This document shows positions 57,408-64,000 of a stretch of 64,000 bases of DNA, one piece after another (position 1 is the stretch's first letter; each line of letters starts with the position of its first letter). Made by a program: the position numbers and the translations under genes. The notes under the pieces are model-generated. The model had not been told where the DNA came from and searched no databases. It worked only from the letters and a program-made list of their open reading frames with translations. The DNA comes from JAWLHU01 sp049325315 (GTDB taxonomy: Bacteria; Bacillota; Sulfobacillia; Symbiobacteriales; Symbiobacteriaceae), in the NCBI GenBank assembly GCA_049325315.1, contig JBMONB010000150.1:124001-188000 (forward strand). Reading direction: 5' to 3'.

Positions 57408-58090
57408 TTTGCTGCGGCCACCACATCGGCATACTGGGTCAGCGCGTGCTCGCCCTTCAGGGTAAGCCGGTAGAGGGCCTTCTCCACCCGTTCAAACCAG
57501 CCGTAGTAGTCTTTCTGCAGAACGGCGCTGCTCTTGGCGATCCCCGTCTCTGCCCGGATCACGCTAGTTTTGCTAGGGCCGTGCTGCAGCAGGAAGGCAG
57601 CGATTCGGAGCGCCTCCTCCCGGTAGGCTGTCACAATGGGGCGCCCGGTGGTGCCGCCGGTGTTGTGATCACCGGAGCGGCGCTGAAACTCCTTCAACAG
57701 GCGCCCCCGCATCTTGGGTTGCTTGCGGGGGGTGTATGGCTCGGGGTCGCAGACTACCTCAACGAGTGGGGAGCGCCCGGCCAGGTGAACAAAGATCAGC
57801 CCGAGCCCGAGGCGCCGGCAGAGACCACGAATCTCGGTCCAGCGGGGGCCGTTCCGGGTTCGACGGGGCGCTTCCACCGCCAGATAGACCGCATCGGTCA
57901 TCGACTGCCGCTGAATACCTTGAAGGAGGAGGGCCAGGTTGAAGGCGACCTTCAGCTCCACGATGACCAGGTCGTCACCCCGGACCCCCACCAGGTCGCA
58001 GTCATCTACTTCGCCCCGAACGGTGTAGCCCTGTCCCTGTAGGAATGACTTGATCGGGGTGTAGAGATCGCTCTCTTTGCGAGCGGCCAA
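57392..58090 (-). CDS. DUF2161 protein with PD-(D/E)XK-like nuclease core
   Basis: 232 residues. DCDLVGVRGDDLVIVELK (Asp32, Glu45, Lys47) fits the D...ExK active site of PD-(D/E)XK nucleases. This is the DUF2161 family. The C-terminal half has a winged-helix look (residues about 165-225; LLQHGPSKTSVIRAETGIA). The substrate and role are unknown; a DNA- or RNA-cleaving or binding role is inference. The TTG at 58090 has GGGAGGT six bases upstream. Confidence 0.78.
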   Translation of the reverse strand: MAARKESDLYTPIKSFLQGQGYTVRGEVDDCDLVGVRGDDLVIVELKVAFNLALLLQGIQRQSMTDAVYLAVEAPRRTRNGPRWTEIRGLCRRLGLGLIFVHLAGRSPLVEVVCDPEPYTPRKQPKMRGRLLKEFQRRSGDHNTGGTTGRPIVTAYREEALRIAAFLLQHGPSKTSVIRAETGIAKSSAVLQKDYYGWFERVEKALYRLTLKGEHALTQYADVVAAAKMEGG

Positions 58091-58149
58091 GGACTCACCT
58101 CCCTCATTCGTTCTTGTTTTCCCCCTCGGTGCCGCTTCATCCTCCCGGC

Positions 58150-58181
58150 CAAACAGAAAGGGGCGCCCGTGTGGGCGCCCC
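58150..58181 (-). terminator. Terminator after the repeat-rich secreted protein gene
   Basis: GGGGCGCCC (58160-58168) pairs with GGGCGCCCC (58173-58181). On the minus strand the stem runs into CTTTCTGTTT. Confidence 0.8.
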
Positions 58182-58191
58182 CGTGGCTTTG

Positions 58192-59097
58192 TTAGTCGTC
58201 GTCCTCTTCGTCTTCTTCCTCCTCGACTTCGACCTCGTCGTCGTCGTCGGCATCCCTCTGGGACTCCTTCTCGGCTTCCCTGGCAGCCTTGGCAGCTTCC
58301 CTGGCAGCCTTGGCCGCTTCCTTGGCAGCTTCCCTGGCAGCCTTGGCTGCTTCCTTGGCAGCCTCAGCCTCGTCCTTCTCATCATCCTCGGTCTCGACCT
58401 TAACCTCGACGGTCCCGTCTTCCTTGACCTCGACCTTGACCTCGCCAGCCTCGCTGGAGATCTTCATCTCGGTCTCGCCGTCCTCGTTGGTCTCGAACTT
58501 GAACTCGGCACCGGCGGTGACCAACTCCATCGCCTCGGCAGGAATGCCGAGCTCCTCGGCGGTGAAGGTCATCTCCTGGCCGCCGATCATCAGGGTGATG
58601 GAGGCAGAGCCATCCTCACCGACCGTCACGCCGACCACAGAGGTCTTCAACTCGGACTCCGCCTCGTCTTCGTCGCTGACCTCAATCTTCTCGAGCCCTT
58701 CCGTGGTGCCCTTCAGTTCTACGTAGCTGCCTTCGGCCAGCTCGCCCTCAACCATGTCGGCTGTGTAGGTCACAGTGACCTCCTTGCCGGCCACGAGCAG
58801 GGTGATGCTGCCGGGGGTGTCGCCGTCAGGCGGCGTGACGGAGAGCACGGTACCGCTCAGTTTGACCTCATAAACGACTGGCTCGGTAGCGGGGTCGGTG
58901 GTGGAGCTGTCGGTAGTGGAGCCGTCGGTCGTGGAGCTGTCGGTCGTGGAGCTGTCGGTCGTGGAGCTGTCGGTCGTGGAGCTGGACTCAGTGGTCTCAA
59001 TCGTCGTGTCGGTGGCCGATTCCGCCGCCAGCGCCGAGCCGGCGACCATCGCCAGGACCATAAGGGCAGCCAGGGAGACTCGCAGGAACCGCATCAC
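58192..59097 (-). CDS. Secreted repeat-rich acidic protein under c-di-GMP riboswitch control
   Basis: 301 residues. Signal peptide at residues 1-24 (LAALMVLAMVAGSALA). Residues about 25-70 are Ser/Thr-rich with a pentapeptide STTDS repeat. A beta-rich central region (75-225) follows with repeated VEVK-type strands. Residues 230-285 are an Ala/Lys/Glu-rich coiled-coil repeat (EAAKAAREAAKEAAK). The tail is a run of Asp/Glu. This looks like a cell-surface or matrix protein. GTG 59097 or ATG 59094 start; GAGGAG is upstream. A riboswitch in the leader ties it to cyclic-di-GMP. Confidence 0.75.
   Translation of the reverse strand: MMRFLRVSLAALMVLAMVAGSALAAESATDTTIETTESSSTTDSSTTDSSTTDSSTTDGSTTDSSTTDPATEPVVYEVKLSGTVLSVTPPDGDTPGSITLLVAGKEVTVTYTADMVEGELAEGSYVELKGTTEGLEKIEVSDEDEAESELKTSVVGVTVGEDGSASITLMIGGQEMTFTAEELGIPAEAMELVTAGAEFKFETNEDGETEMKISSEAGEVKVEVKEDGTVEVKVETEDDEKDEAEAAKEAAKAAREAAKEAAKAAREAAKAAREAEKESQRDADDDDEVEVEEEEDEEDDD
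58272..58370 (-). repeat. Tandem repeats coding Ala/Lys/Arg coiled coil
   Basis: Degenerate copies of a short unit (plus strand TTGGCAGCTTCCCTGGCAGC) encode alternating AAKEAAKAARE-type heptads. Such tracts expand and contract by slippage. Confidence 0.75.
58897..58985 (-). repeat. 15-base tandem repeat coding STTDS units
   Basis: Five to six copies of a 15-base unit (plus strand GTGGAGCTGTCGGTC, with variants) encode STTDS pentapeptides. Likely variable in copy number between strains. Confidence 0.85.
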
Positions 59098-59131
59098 TCA
59101 TCACTCCTCGTGTGTGATCGCAGCCCCCGAC

Positions 59132-59161
59132 AGAAAAGAGGCGAGCATAGCCATGCCCGCC
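59132..59161 (-). terminator. Expression-platform terminator of the c-di-GMP riboswitch
   Basis: GGCGAGCAT (59140-59148) pairs with ATGCCCGCC (59153-59161), one G-U pair, and on the minus strand leads into TCTTTTCTG. It lies between the aptamer and the start codon, so termination would switch expression. Confidence 0.75.
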
Positions 59162-59167
59162 CCGCCT

Positions 59168-59240
59168 GACGGCAACCCGGCTATCCGTCTCTCGACGGAC
59201 CCGTGGCTTTGCGTCCCCACCTTACGATGGGTTTGCCTTT
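59168..59240 (-). ncRNA. Cyclic-di-GMP-I (GEMM-I) riboswitch aptamer
   Basis: The minus strand has the GEMM-I order. AAGGCAAACCCA opens, followed by a short GAAA/GTAA-type loop stem and GGGACGCAAAGCC, the hallmark core. Then come ACGGGTCCGTCGAGAGACGG and the receptor segment ATAGCCGGGTTGCC closing the paired region. GGCAAACCC (59229-59237) pairs with GCCGGGTTGCC (59171-59181). It controls the secreted repeat protein. Confidence 0.9.
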
Positions 59241-59261
59241 TTCGTCGGGTCATGCACTAAG

Positions 59262-59267
59262 ATTATA
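59262..59267 (-). promoter_or_regulatory. -10 element of the riboswitch transcript
   Basis: Minus strand TATAAT, so transcription would start near 59255, just before the aptamer. No good -35 was found. Confidence 0.5.
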
Positions 59268-59453
59268 CGACAGCTCGGACAGGTTTGGGAGGGTCGCGCT
59301 GCCAGTCCTATCCAAAATGGGACCGCGGTCCTACCTTCCGCCGGATGCCGGTCCTTACGGAACACGGAGATAAGCCAACTAACGGGAGACCAGCCGGGGA
59401 GGGGCTGCATACCATAGTGCAGAGTGAGCGTGCCAACCTAAGGAGGTGCTCTC

Positions 59454-59789
59454 TTGCTTTTCGGCGGCTTTCCGATTCCCGGACTGACCTGCCCGGCGCC
59501 GGGAATCTTTACACCCACGCTTTCCCCAGTTCCCACAGGGGTTCCAATCCCCGTTCCCGGCGCCTTTCCAGCGCCGCTGGGCGCCCCAGTAGCCTTCCCC
59601 TGGACAGCGCCCGCGGGTGTGCCCCTGCCGGTTCCCACCGCTCCAACCGTCTTCCCCGGTACCTATCCTTTCCCAGTGCCGGGTGCCGGTGTCGGCTTCG
59701 GATTCCCCGCAGCGCCGGTGGTGAACCCCTTCGGAATCCCCTTTGCCCCCGGAGTCCCTTCGGTCTTCGGCGTACCCTTCTGCGTCTAA
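59454..59789 (+). CDS. Small Pro/Gly/Val/Phe-rich elastin-like protein
   Basis: 111 residues, more than a quarter proline, with VP.P, PxPG and FPxP repeats throughout and hydrophobic residues between them. There are only two Cys (residue 13 and the penultimate one). No signal peptide, no known family; it resembles elastin-like or spore/coat structural proteins. The TTG at 59454 has an ideal AAGGAGGT six bases upstream, and a terminator follows at once, so it is a real monocistronic gene. Confidence 0.72.
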   Translation: MLFGGFPIPGLTCPAPGIFTPTLSPVPTGVPIPVPGAFPAPLGAPVAFPWTAPAGVPLPVPTAPTVFPGTYPFPVPGAGVGFGFPAAPVVNPFGIPFAPGVPSVFGVPFCV

Positions 59790-59796
59790 GCGCACG

Positions 59797-59830
59797 AAAA
59801 GGCGAGGCCCATTCCGGGCCTCGCCTTTTT
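59797..59830. terminator. Bidirectional terminator between the Pro-rich gene and aconitase
   Basis: GGCGAGGCCC (59801-59810) and GGGCCTCGCC (59816-59825), flanked by AAAA and TTTTT, so both strands have a T-tract. Confidence 0.92.
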
Positions 59831-59842
59831 GCACGGATCGAA

Positions 59843-62512
59843 CTACGCCTCGGTAGCCAGGCGGCGCAGAACGGTCTGCAGCACGCCGCCGTTCTTGTAG
59901 TACTCGATCTCCACGGCGGTATCGAGGCGGGAGAGCACGTTGAACCGGACCTCACGGCCGTCGGCCTTCTTCGCCACGACGGTGAACTCCTGGCGCGGGG
60001 TCAGCTCACCGCTGATGCCCTCGATGGTGATCACCTCGGTGCCGTCGAGGTTCAGGGTCTTGGCGTTCTGGCCATCCTTGAAGACGGTGGGGAGAACGCC
60101 CATGCCGATCAGGTTGGAGCGGTGGATCCGCTCGTAGCTCTCGGCGATGACCGCCTTGACGCCCTGGAGCATCGGGCCCTTGGCCGCCCAGTCACGGGAG
60201 GAGCCCATGCCGTAGTCCTTGCCGGCCAGCACCACGGTGGGGGTCCCGTCGGCCTGGTACTTCATGGCGGCGTCGTAGATCGACATGATCTCGCCGGTGG
60301 GCAGGTACTTGGTGTAGCCGCCCTCCTTGCCGTCCGCCAGCGCGTTCTTCAGGCGAATGTTGGCGAAGGTGCCCCGCATCATCACCTCGTGGTTGCCGCG
60401 GCGGGAGCCATAGGAGTTGAAGTCGACCGGGTCGACGCCGTGCTCCATGAGGTACTTGCCGGCCGGGCTGTCCTTGGCGATGTTGCCGGCAGGGGAGATG
60501 TGGTCGGTGGTGATCGAGTCGCCCACCAGCGCCAGCACCCGGGCGCCCGCGATATCCTTCACCGGCGGCGGGGTCGGGCCCATGTCGACGAAGTAGGGCG
60601 GCTGCTTCACGTAGGTGGAGTCGGGATCCCACTCGAAGAGGTCGCCCTCGGGCGCCTTCAGCGCCTGCCAGTTCTCGTCGCCCGCGAAAACGCCGGCGTA
60701 CTGGGTGGTGAACATCTCGGGCTGGACCGCCTTCTGGAGCGCCTCGCGGATCTCCTCGTTGGTCGGCCAGACGTCCCGCAGGTAGATGGGGTTGCCGTCC
60801 TTGTCGGTGCCGAGCGGGTCGGTCTTCAGATCAATATCGACGGTGCCGGCCAGGGCGTAGGCGACCACCAGCATGGGGGAGGCCAGATAGTTGGCCTTGA
60901 CCAGCGGGTTGACGCGGCCCTCGAAGTTCCGGTTGCCGGAGATGACAGCCGAGACCACCAGGTCGTTGTCGACAATGTCCTTCGCCACATCTTCCGGCAG
61001 GTTGCCGGAGTTGCCAATGCAGGTGGTGCAGCCGTAGCCGACCACGTGGAAGCCGACCTTCTCCAGGTCGCCCATGACGCCACCGGCGTTCAGGTAGTCG
61101 GTGACCACCCGGGAGCCAGGGGCGAGGGAGGACTTGACCCAGGGCTTCCGCTCCAGGCCCTTTTCCACCGCCTTCTTGGCCACCAGGCCGGCGCCCATCA
61201 TGACGGCGGGGTTGGAGGTGTTGGTGCAGGAGGTGATCGCAGCGATGGTGACCGAGCCGTGCTGCACGCCGGTCTTGGTGGCCACCGCCACGCCGCCGCC
61301 CTGGCCGACATGGGGCCAGTTCTTGTGGAAGGACTCCTTCACCTCGTGGAGCAGCACCCGGTCCTGCGGCCGCTTCGGGCCGGCCAGCGAGGGCTCAACG
61401 GTGGAGAGGTCAAGCTCAAGCACATCGGTGAACTCGGGGTCGGGGGTGGCGTCGGTCCGGAAGATGCCCTGCTCGACGCAGTACCGCTTGACCAGCTCGA
61501 TGTGCCCGGCCTCGCGGCCGGTCTGCCGCAGGTAGTCGAGGGTGATCTCGTCGACCGGGAAGAAGCCCATGGTGGCGCCGTACTCGGGAGCCATGTTGGC
61601 GATGGTCGCCCGGTCGGCCAGGGTCAGGTTGGAGAGGCCCGGGCCATAGAACTCGACGAACTTCTCGACGACGCCCTTCTTGCGGAGCATCTGGGTGACG
61701 GTGAGCACCAGGTCGGTGGCGGTGGCGCCCTCGGGCAGCTTGCCGGTCAGCTTGAAGCCAATGACTTCGGGGACCAGCATGTAGGAGGGCTGGCCCAGCA
61801 TGGCCGCCTCGGCCTCAATGCCGCCAACGCCCCAGCCCAGAACGCCCAGGCCGTTGATCATGGTGGTGTGTGAGTCGGTGCCGACCACGGTGTCGGGCAG
61901 GGCGACCTCCTCGCCCTCAATCTCGCGCAGGGCGACGCAGGGCGAGAGGTACTCCAGGTTTACCTGGTGAACAATACCCATGCCGGGAGGCACGGCCCGG
62001 AAGTTCTCGAAGGCCTTCTGGGCCCACTTCAGGAAGACGTAGCGCTCCTTGTTCCGCTGGAACTCCAGGTCGACGTTGAACTTGTAGGCCCACTCGGCAG
62101 CGAAGGCGTCGACCTGCACCGAGTGATCGATCACGAGGTCAACCGGGACCAGCGGGTTGATCTTCTCGGCCTTGCCACCGAGCTTGACCATGGCGTCACG
62201 CATGGCGGCAAGGTCGGCCACCACCGGAACGCCGGTGAAGTCCTGGAGCACGACACGCGAAGGAATGAAGGGAATCTCCTTGGTGGGCAGCCTGGAGGGG
62301 TTCCAGCTGGCCAGGGTCTGGACGTCCTCATCGGTGACGAGGAAACCGTCCAGGTTACGGAGCAGGTTCTCCAGCAGAATCCGGATCGAGAACGGCAGCT
62401 TGTCAAGCTTGACAAGACCAGCCTTCTCGAGCGCCGCCAGCCGGTAGATCACCGCTGTGCCGGAGCCGGTGTTGAAGGTGGACTTGGCCTGGAACGTGTC
62501 CTTGCGAACCAT
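59843..62512 (-). CDS. acnA: Aconitate hydratase A
   Basis: Interconverts citrate and isocitrate with a [4Fe-4S] cluster. 889 residues, as for AcnA/CitB. The cluster Cys residues are in SCTNTSNP and GCTTCIGNSG. The fourth-domain segment with the substrate-binding Arg/Ser is GDSITTDHISPAG and YGMGSSRDWAAKG. GAGAGGGA lies seven bases before the ATG. The Bacillus type can also act as an RNA-binding regulator in iron lack. A promoter with an overlapping palindrome is at 62644-62678. Confidence 0.95.
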   Translation of the reverse strand: MVRKDTFQAKSTFNTGSGTAVIYRLAALEKAGLVKLDKLPFSIRILLENLLRNLDGFLVTDEDVQTLASWNPSRLPTKEIPFIPSRVVLQDFTGVPVVADLAAMRDAMVKLGGKAEKINPLVPVDLVIDHSVQVDAFAAEWAYKFNVDLEFQRNKERYVFLKWAQKAFENFRAVPPGMGIVHQVNLEYLSPCVALREIEGEEVALPDTVVGTDSHTTMINGLGVLGWGVGGIEAEAAMLGQPSYMLVPEVIGFKLTGKLPEGATATDLVLTVTQMLRKKGVVEKFVEFYGPGLSNLTLADRATIANMAPEYGATMGFFPVDEITLDYLRQTGREAGHIELVKRYCVEQGIFRTDATPDPEFTDVLELDLSTVEPSLAGPKRPQDRVLLHEVKESFHKNWPHVGQGGGVAVATKTGVQHGSVTIAAITSCTNTSNPAVMMGAGLVAKKAVEKGLERKPWVKSSLAPGSRVVTDYLNAGGVMGDLEKVGFHVVGYGCTTCIGNSGNLPEDVAKDIVDNDLVVSAVISGNRNFEGRVNPLVKANYLASPMLVVAYALAGTVDIDLKTDPLGTDKDGNPIYLRDVWPTNEEIREALQKAVQPEMFTTQYAGVFAGDENWQALKAPEGDLFEWDPDSTYVKQPPYFVDMGPTPPPVKDIAGARVLALVGDSITTDHISPAGNIAKDSPAGKYLMEHGVDPVDFNSYGSRRGNHEVMMRGTFANIRLKNALADGKEGGYTKYLPTGEIMSIYDAAMKYQADGTPTVVLAGKDYGMGSSRDWAAKGPMLQGVKAVIAESYERIHRSNLIGMGVLPTVFKDGQNAKTLNLDGTEVITIEGISGELTPRQEFTVVAKKADGREVRFNVLSRLDTAVEIEYYKNGGVLQTVLRRLATEA

Positions 62513-62643
62513 CTGACCATCCCTCTCAATTCAATTTGTGGGCGCCGGCAACCGGCGGCGGCCCAATGTCGGAGGATCTGGAGGGGGCACAATCACGAGA
62601 GACTGGATACTCGGTAGACTGCACAAGCCGCGTTACGGCCGAC

Positions 62644-62659
62644 GGTCTAATTGTAGACC
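62644..62659. promoter_or_regulatory. Inverted repeat over the aconitase -10 element
   Basis: GGTCTA-N4-TAGACC is perfect and covers the -10 hexamer, the place for a repressor. The binding protein is unknown (candidates include a CcpC- or CitR-type regulator, by analogy only). Confidence 0.5.
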
Positions 62660-62678
62660 AATCTTTGGCCCCAGTAAA
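62650..62678 (-). promoter_or_regulatory. Promoter of aconitase
   Basis: Minus strand TTTACT (62673-62678), 17 bases, TACAAT (62650-62655). Transcription would start near 62643. Confidence 0.7.
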
Positions 62679-62742
62679 TCGAGTACCTTATGCCGGGTCG
62701 TTATGGGGCTATAACTCAGGACCGCAGGATCTTATTCCAAAT

Positions 62743-62771
62743 TTGAATCTCTGCCTGATGGTCTGTATCCG
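62743..62771 (+). promoter_or_regulatory. Weak candidate promoter of the kinase-like gene
   Basis: TTGAAT (62743-62748), 17 bases, TATCCG (62766-62771). The -10 is a poor match. Confidence 0.35.
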
Positions 62772-62814
62772 CAGATAGATCGACGCTCTGCCGGTGGTGT
62801 ATAAAATAGGAGGT

Positions 62815-64000
62815 ATGGAAGCGATACAAAGTAGGGCAACTCGCCGGCTTGATGCCGTGTTCCGGACGGGGTATCCGCATGCGATTAACATCTTTGCCGC
62901 CTTGATGCTGGCCTTCCTGCCACCCCTCTCGATCCTGTCGGGGGAGTCGGCGGCGGGTCGTCCGGCGTGGGCGTTGGGGCTGGCGGTAGGCCTTAGTCTG
63001 ACCTACCTGCTGGCCTGGTCGCGCGTGCGGCCCAACGATCCGCGCTGGGCGCGCGGTATCTACCATGAACTCTATCTGCTCGGGCAGACCATCATCGTCG
63101 CGGCCATTTACGCCCTCGACGGGGGCCTGACCCGTTTTCTCTTCGTGGTGATCGCTGTCCAGGCGGTCTACCTGATTCCGGTCCGGCGCTGGGCTCCGTT
63201 TGTAGGTACGGTGGCGGTGCTCTGGCTGACGCTCTACCTGGCGATTACCCCGCCAGGTGAGTCGGGTTCCTCCATGGTGGCCATTATCGGTATGTACCTG
63301 CTCTACCTGATCTTCGCTGCACTGGTCACCTTCACTACGCTCCAGCAGGAGCGTCAGGGCATTCTCGCGCAGAGGTTGCTAGATGGGGTCGACCAGCGCC
63401 ACCAGGCGCTGAAGGCATACGATCTCACCGTGGAGCAGCGCACCGAGAGTGAGGAACGGGAGCGACTGGCCCAGACGATTCACGGGCGCCTGGTACGGCG
63501 GCTCGCGGAAATCAGCGATAACCTGATCGCCCTGCTCGACGGCGCTCTGCCGCTTACCCGGGAGACGGCCCGGGCGGTCCGGCTGGACGCCAAGGCGGTG
63601 CTGGGCGAAGTCCGGGAGGCGGTGCGGAGGCTGCGCCCCGGCCACGATGGCCAGGAACTGACCGAGGAGGACGAGCCCGGTCATTTCGACGCCCCGCCTG
63701 AGCCTGACTTCTCGCTCAAGGTGACCAACCCAATCAACGTCTATCATGTCTGGAACCTTGGGGTTATCGTGATCACAGCCGGTGTTATGATCGCCTCAAA
63801 GCTGGTGGGAGAGCCCGAGCAGTGGCTGAACGTCCTCCTGCTGACGCTCGCCCTTCTGGCCGCCTACGGTGTCACCGCCATTACGCGGGCTGCCTATGCG
63901 CTGCGGGCTTTCTTTGTGGTGGTCCAGGCGGGTCTGATCTTCGCCCTGGTCTGGCATACCCGAGAGCCGCTCATGAACCATCTCTTCCTGGTGATCTCCG
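62815..64000 (+). CDS. Membrane protein with kinase-like H-box, continues past window
   Basis: Open for 395 codons to the window edge. An ATG behind TAGGAGGT opens about five or six membrane helices (residues 22-200). A HisKA_3-like dimerisation helix follows, ERERLAQTIHGRLVRRLAEI, with His223 in the place of the phospho-acceptor. The following 70 residues do not contain an ATPase (HATPase) domain. New membrane helices then start near residue 310. The order membrane-H box-membrane is unusual for a NarL/DesK-type histidine kinase; the catalytic domain may lie beyond the window. Confidence 0.65.
   Translation, partial: MEAIQSRATRRLDAVFRTGYPHAINIFAALMLAFLPPLSILSGESAAGRPAWALGLAVGLSLTYLLAWSRVRPNDPRWARGIYHELYLLGQTIIVAAIYALDGGLTRFLFVVIAVQAVYLIPVRRWAPFVGTVAVLWLTLYLAITPPGESGSSMVAIIGMYLLYLIFAALVTFTTLQQERQGILAQRLLDGVDQRHQALKAYDLTVEQRTESEERERLAQTIHGRLVRRLAEISDNLIALLDGALPLTRETARAVRLDAKAVLGEVREAVRRLRPGHDGQELTEEDEPGHFDAPPEPDFSLKVTNPINVYHVWNLGVIVITAGVMIASKLVGEPEQWLNVLLLTLALLAAYGVTAITRAAYALRAFFVVVQAGLIFALVWHTREPLMNHLFLVIS

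Larger units (their letters stand above)
59098..59453. other. Intergenic region holding the riboswitch and both flanking start regions
   Basis: 356 bases. The minus strand carries the c-di-GMP-I riboswitch and its terminator (59132-59240). A -10 element is at 59262-59267. The remaining bases up to 59453 hold the plus-strand leader of the small Pro-rich gene. I saw no further gene. Confidence 0.6.
62513..62814. other. Divergent intergenic region between aconitase and the kinase-like gene
   Basis: 302 bases with no gene. It holds the aconitase promoter (62650-62678), a palindrome over its -10 (62644-62659), a 130-base aconitase leader and a tentative plus-strand promoter (62743-62771). Confidence 0.6.

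Noticed and set aside
58897..58985. Short tandem repeat as a possible CRISPR array
   Set aside because: The units are directly adjacent with no spacers and encode an in-frame STTDS repeat within a secreted protein.
1..64000. Search by eye for tRNA, rRNA, insertion sequences and CRISPR
   Set aside because: No T-loop-like GGTTCRA segment within a cloverleaf, no transposase motif and no spaced direct repeats were recognised. A tRNAscan-SE or ISfinder search would be decisive.

Overview
The window looks like a chromosomal segment of a high-G+C member of the Bacillota, most like Symbiobacterium and its relatives. This is inferred from several things seen together. The succinate dehydrogenase is the Bacillus-type SdhC-SdhA-SdhB with a single di-haem-type anchor. 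A hemE-hemH-hemY cluster matches the coproporphyrin-dependent haem route of Gram-positive bacteria. Shine-Dalgarno sequences are strong (AGGAGG-like), many starts are TTG or GTG, intrinsic terminators are frequent and promoters are sigma-A-like. There is also a one-polypeptide pyruvate:ferredoxin oxidoreductase and a RodA. No tRNA, rRNA, insertion sequence or CRISPR array was seen.

Layout. 1-8.5 kb: the 3' part of an asparaginase, two unknown membrane proteins, a MoaD-MoaE fusion, a DUF151 nuclease-like protein, homoserine dehydrogenase, a PLP aminotransferase, a DUF4349 lipoprotein and an unknown protein. 8.7-12.1 kb: the sdhCAB operon behind a near-consensus promoter. 12-21.6 kb: a fatty-acid-hydroxylase-like protein, SIMPL and Yip1-like proteins, DUF1028, a copper-amine-oxidase-N protein, an aldo/keto reductase, rodA, an RRM protein, an amidohydrolase lipoprotein and a VOC-DinB fusion. 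21.7-25.7 kb: an EVE protein, then a SIR2-macro fusion next to a K+ channel with two RCK domains. 25.7-31.1 kb: an SDR, the haem genes and a PAP2-like protein. 31.2-39.8 kb: a membrane sensor with PAS and receiver but no output enzyme, nifJ and gamma-glutamyltransferase. 39.9-49.7 kb: a tubulin/FtsZ-like protein convergent with a nitrilase-fold plus SMC/Rad50-like ATPase gene pair, then a WYL regulator and an MFS transporter. 49.8-57.4 kb: a LacI-controlled oligosaccharide operon (binding protein, GH9, two permeases, GH1). 57.4-64 kb: a PD-(D/E)XK-like protein, a repeat-rich secreted protein behind a cyclic-di-GMP-I riboswitch, a proline-rich elastin-like small protein, aconitase and a truncated membrane kinase-like gene.

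Two loci stand out as possible undescribed conflict or stress systems. (1) 39.9-48.4 kb: a nitrilase-fold protein (visible Glu-Lys-Cys triad) overlaps a 1232-residue Rad50/SMC-like ATPase with a CxxC hook. A tubulin/FtsZ-like gene lies tail to tail with them and a WYL regulator is divergent. (2) 22.2-25.7 kb: one polypeptide joins a SIR2 NAD+-consuming domain to a macro (ADP-ribose) domain, 28 bases upstream of a two-RCK potassium channel. That arrangement could couple nucleotide signals to ion flux. Both system-level readings are inference; the domains themselves are read from motifs.

The housekeeping genes fit a respiring or facultative chemoheterotroph: aconitase and succinate dehydrogenase (TCA cycle), PFOR, haem synthesis, molybdenum-cofactor synthesis, and uptake plus hydrolysis of beta-glucan oligosaccharides.
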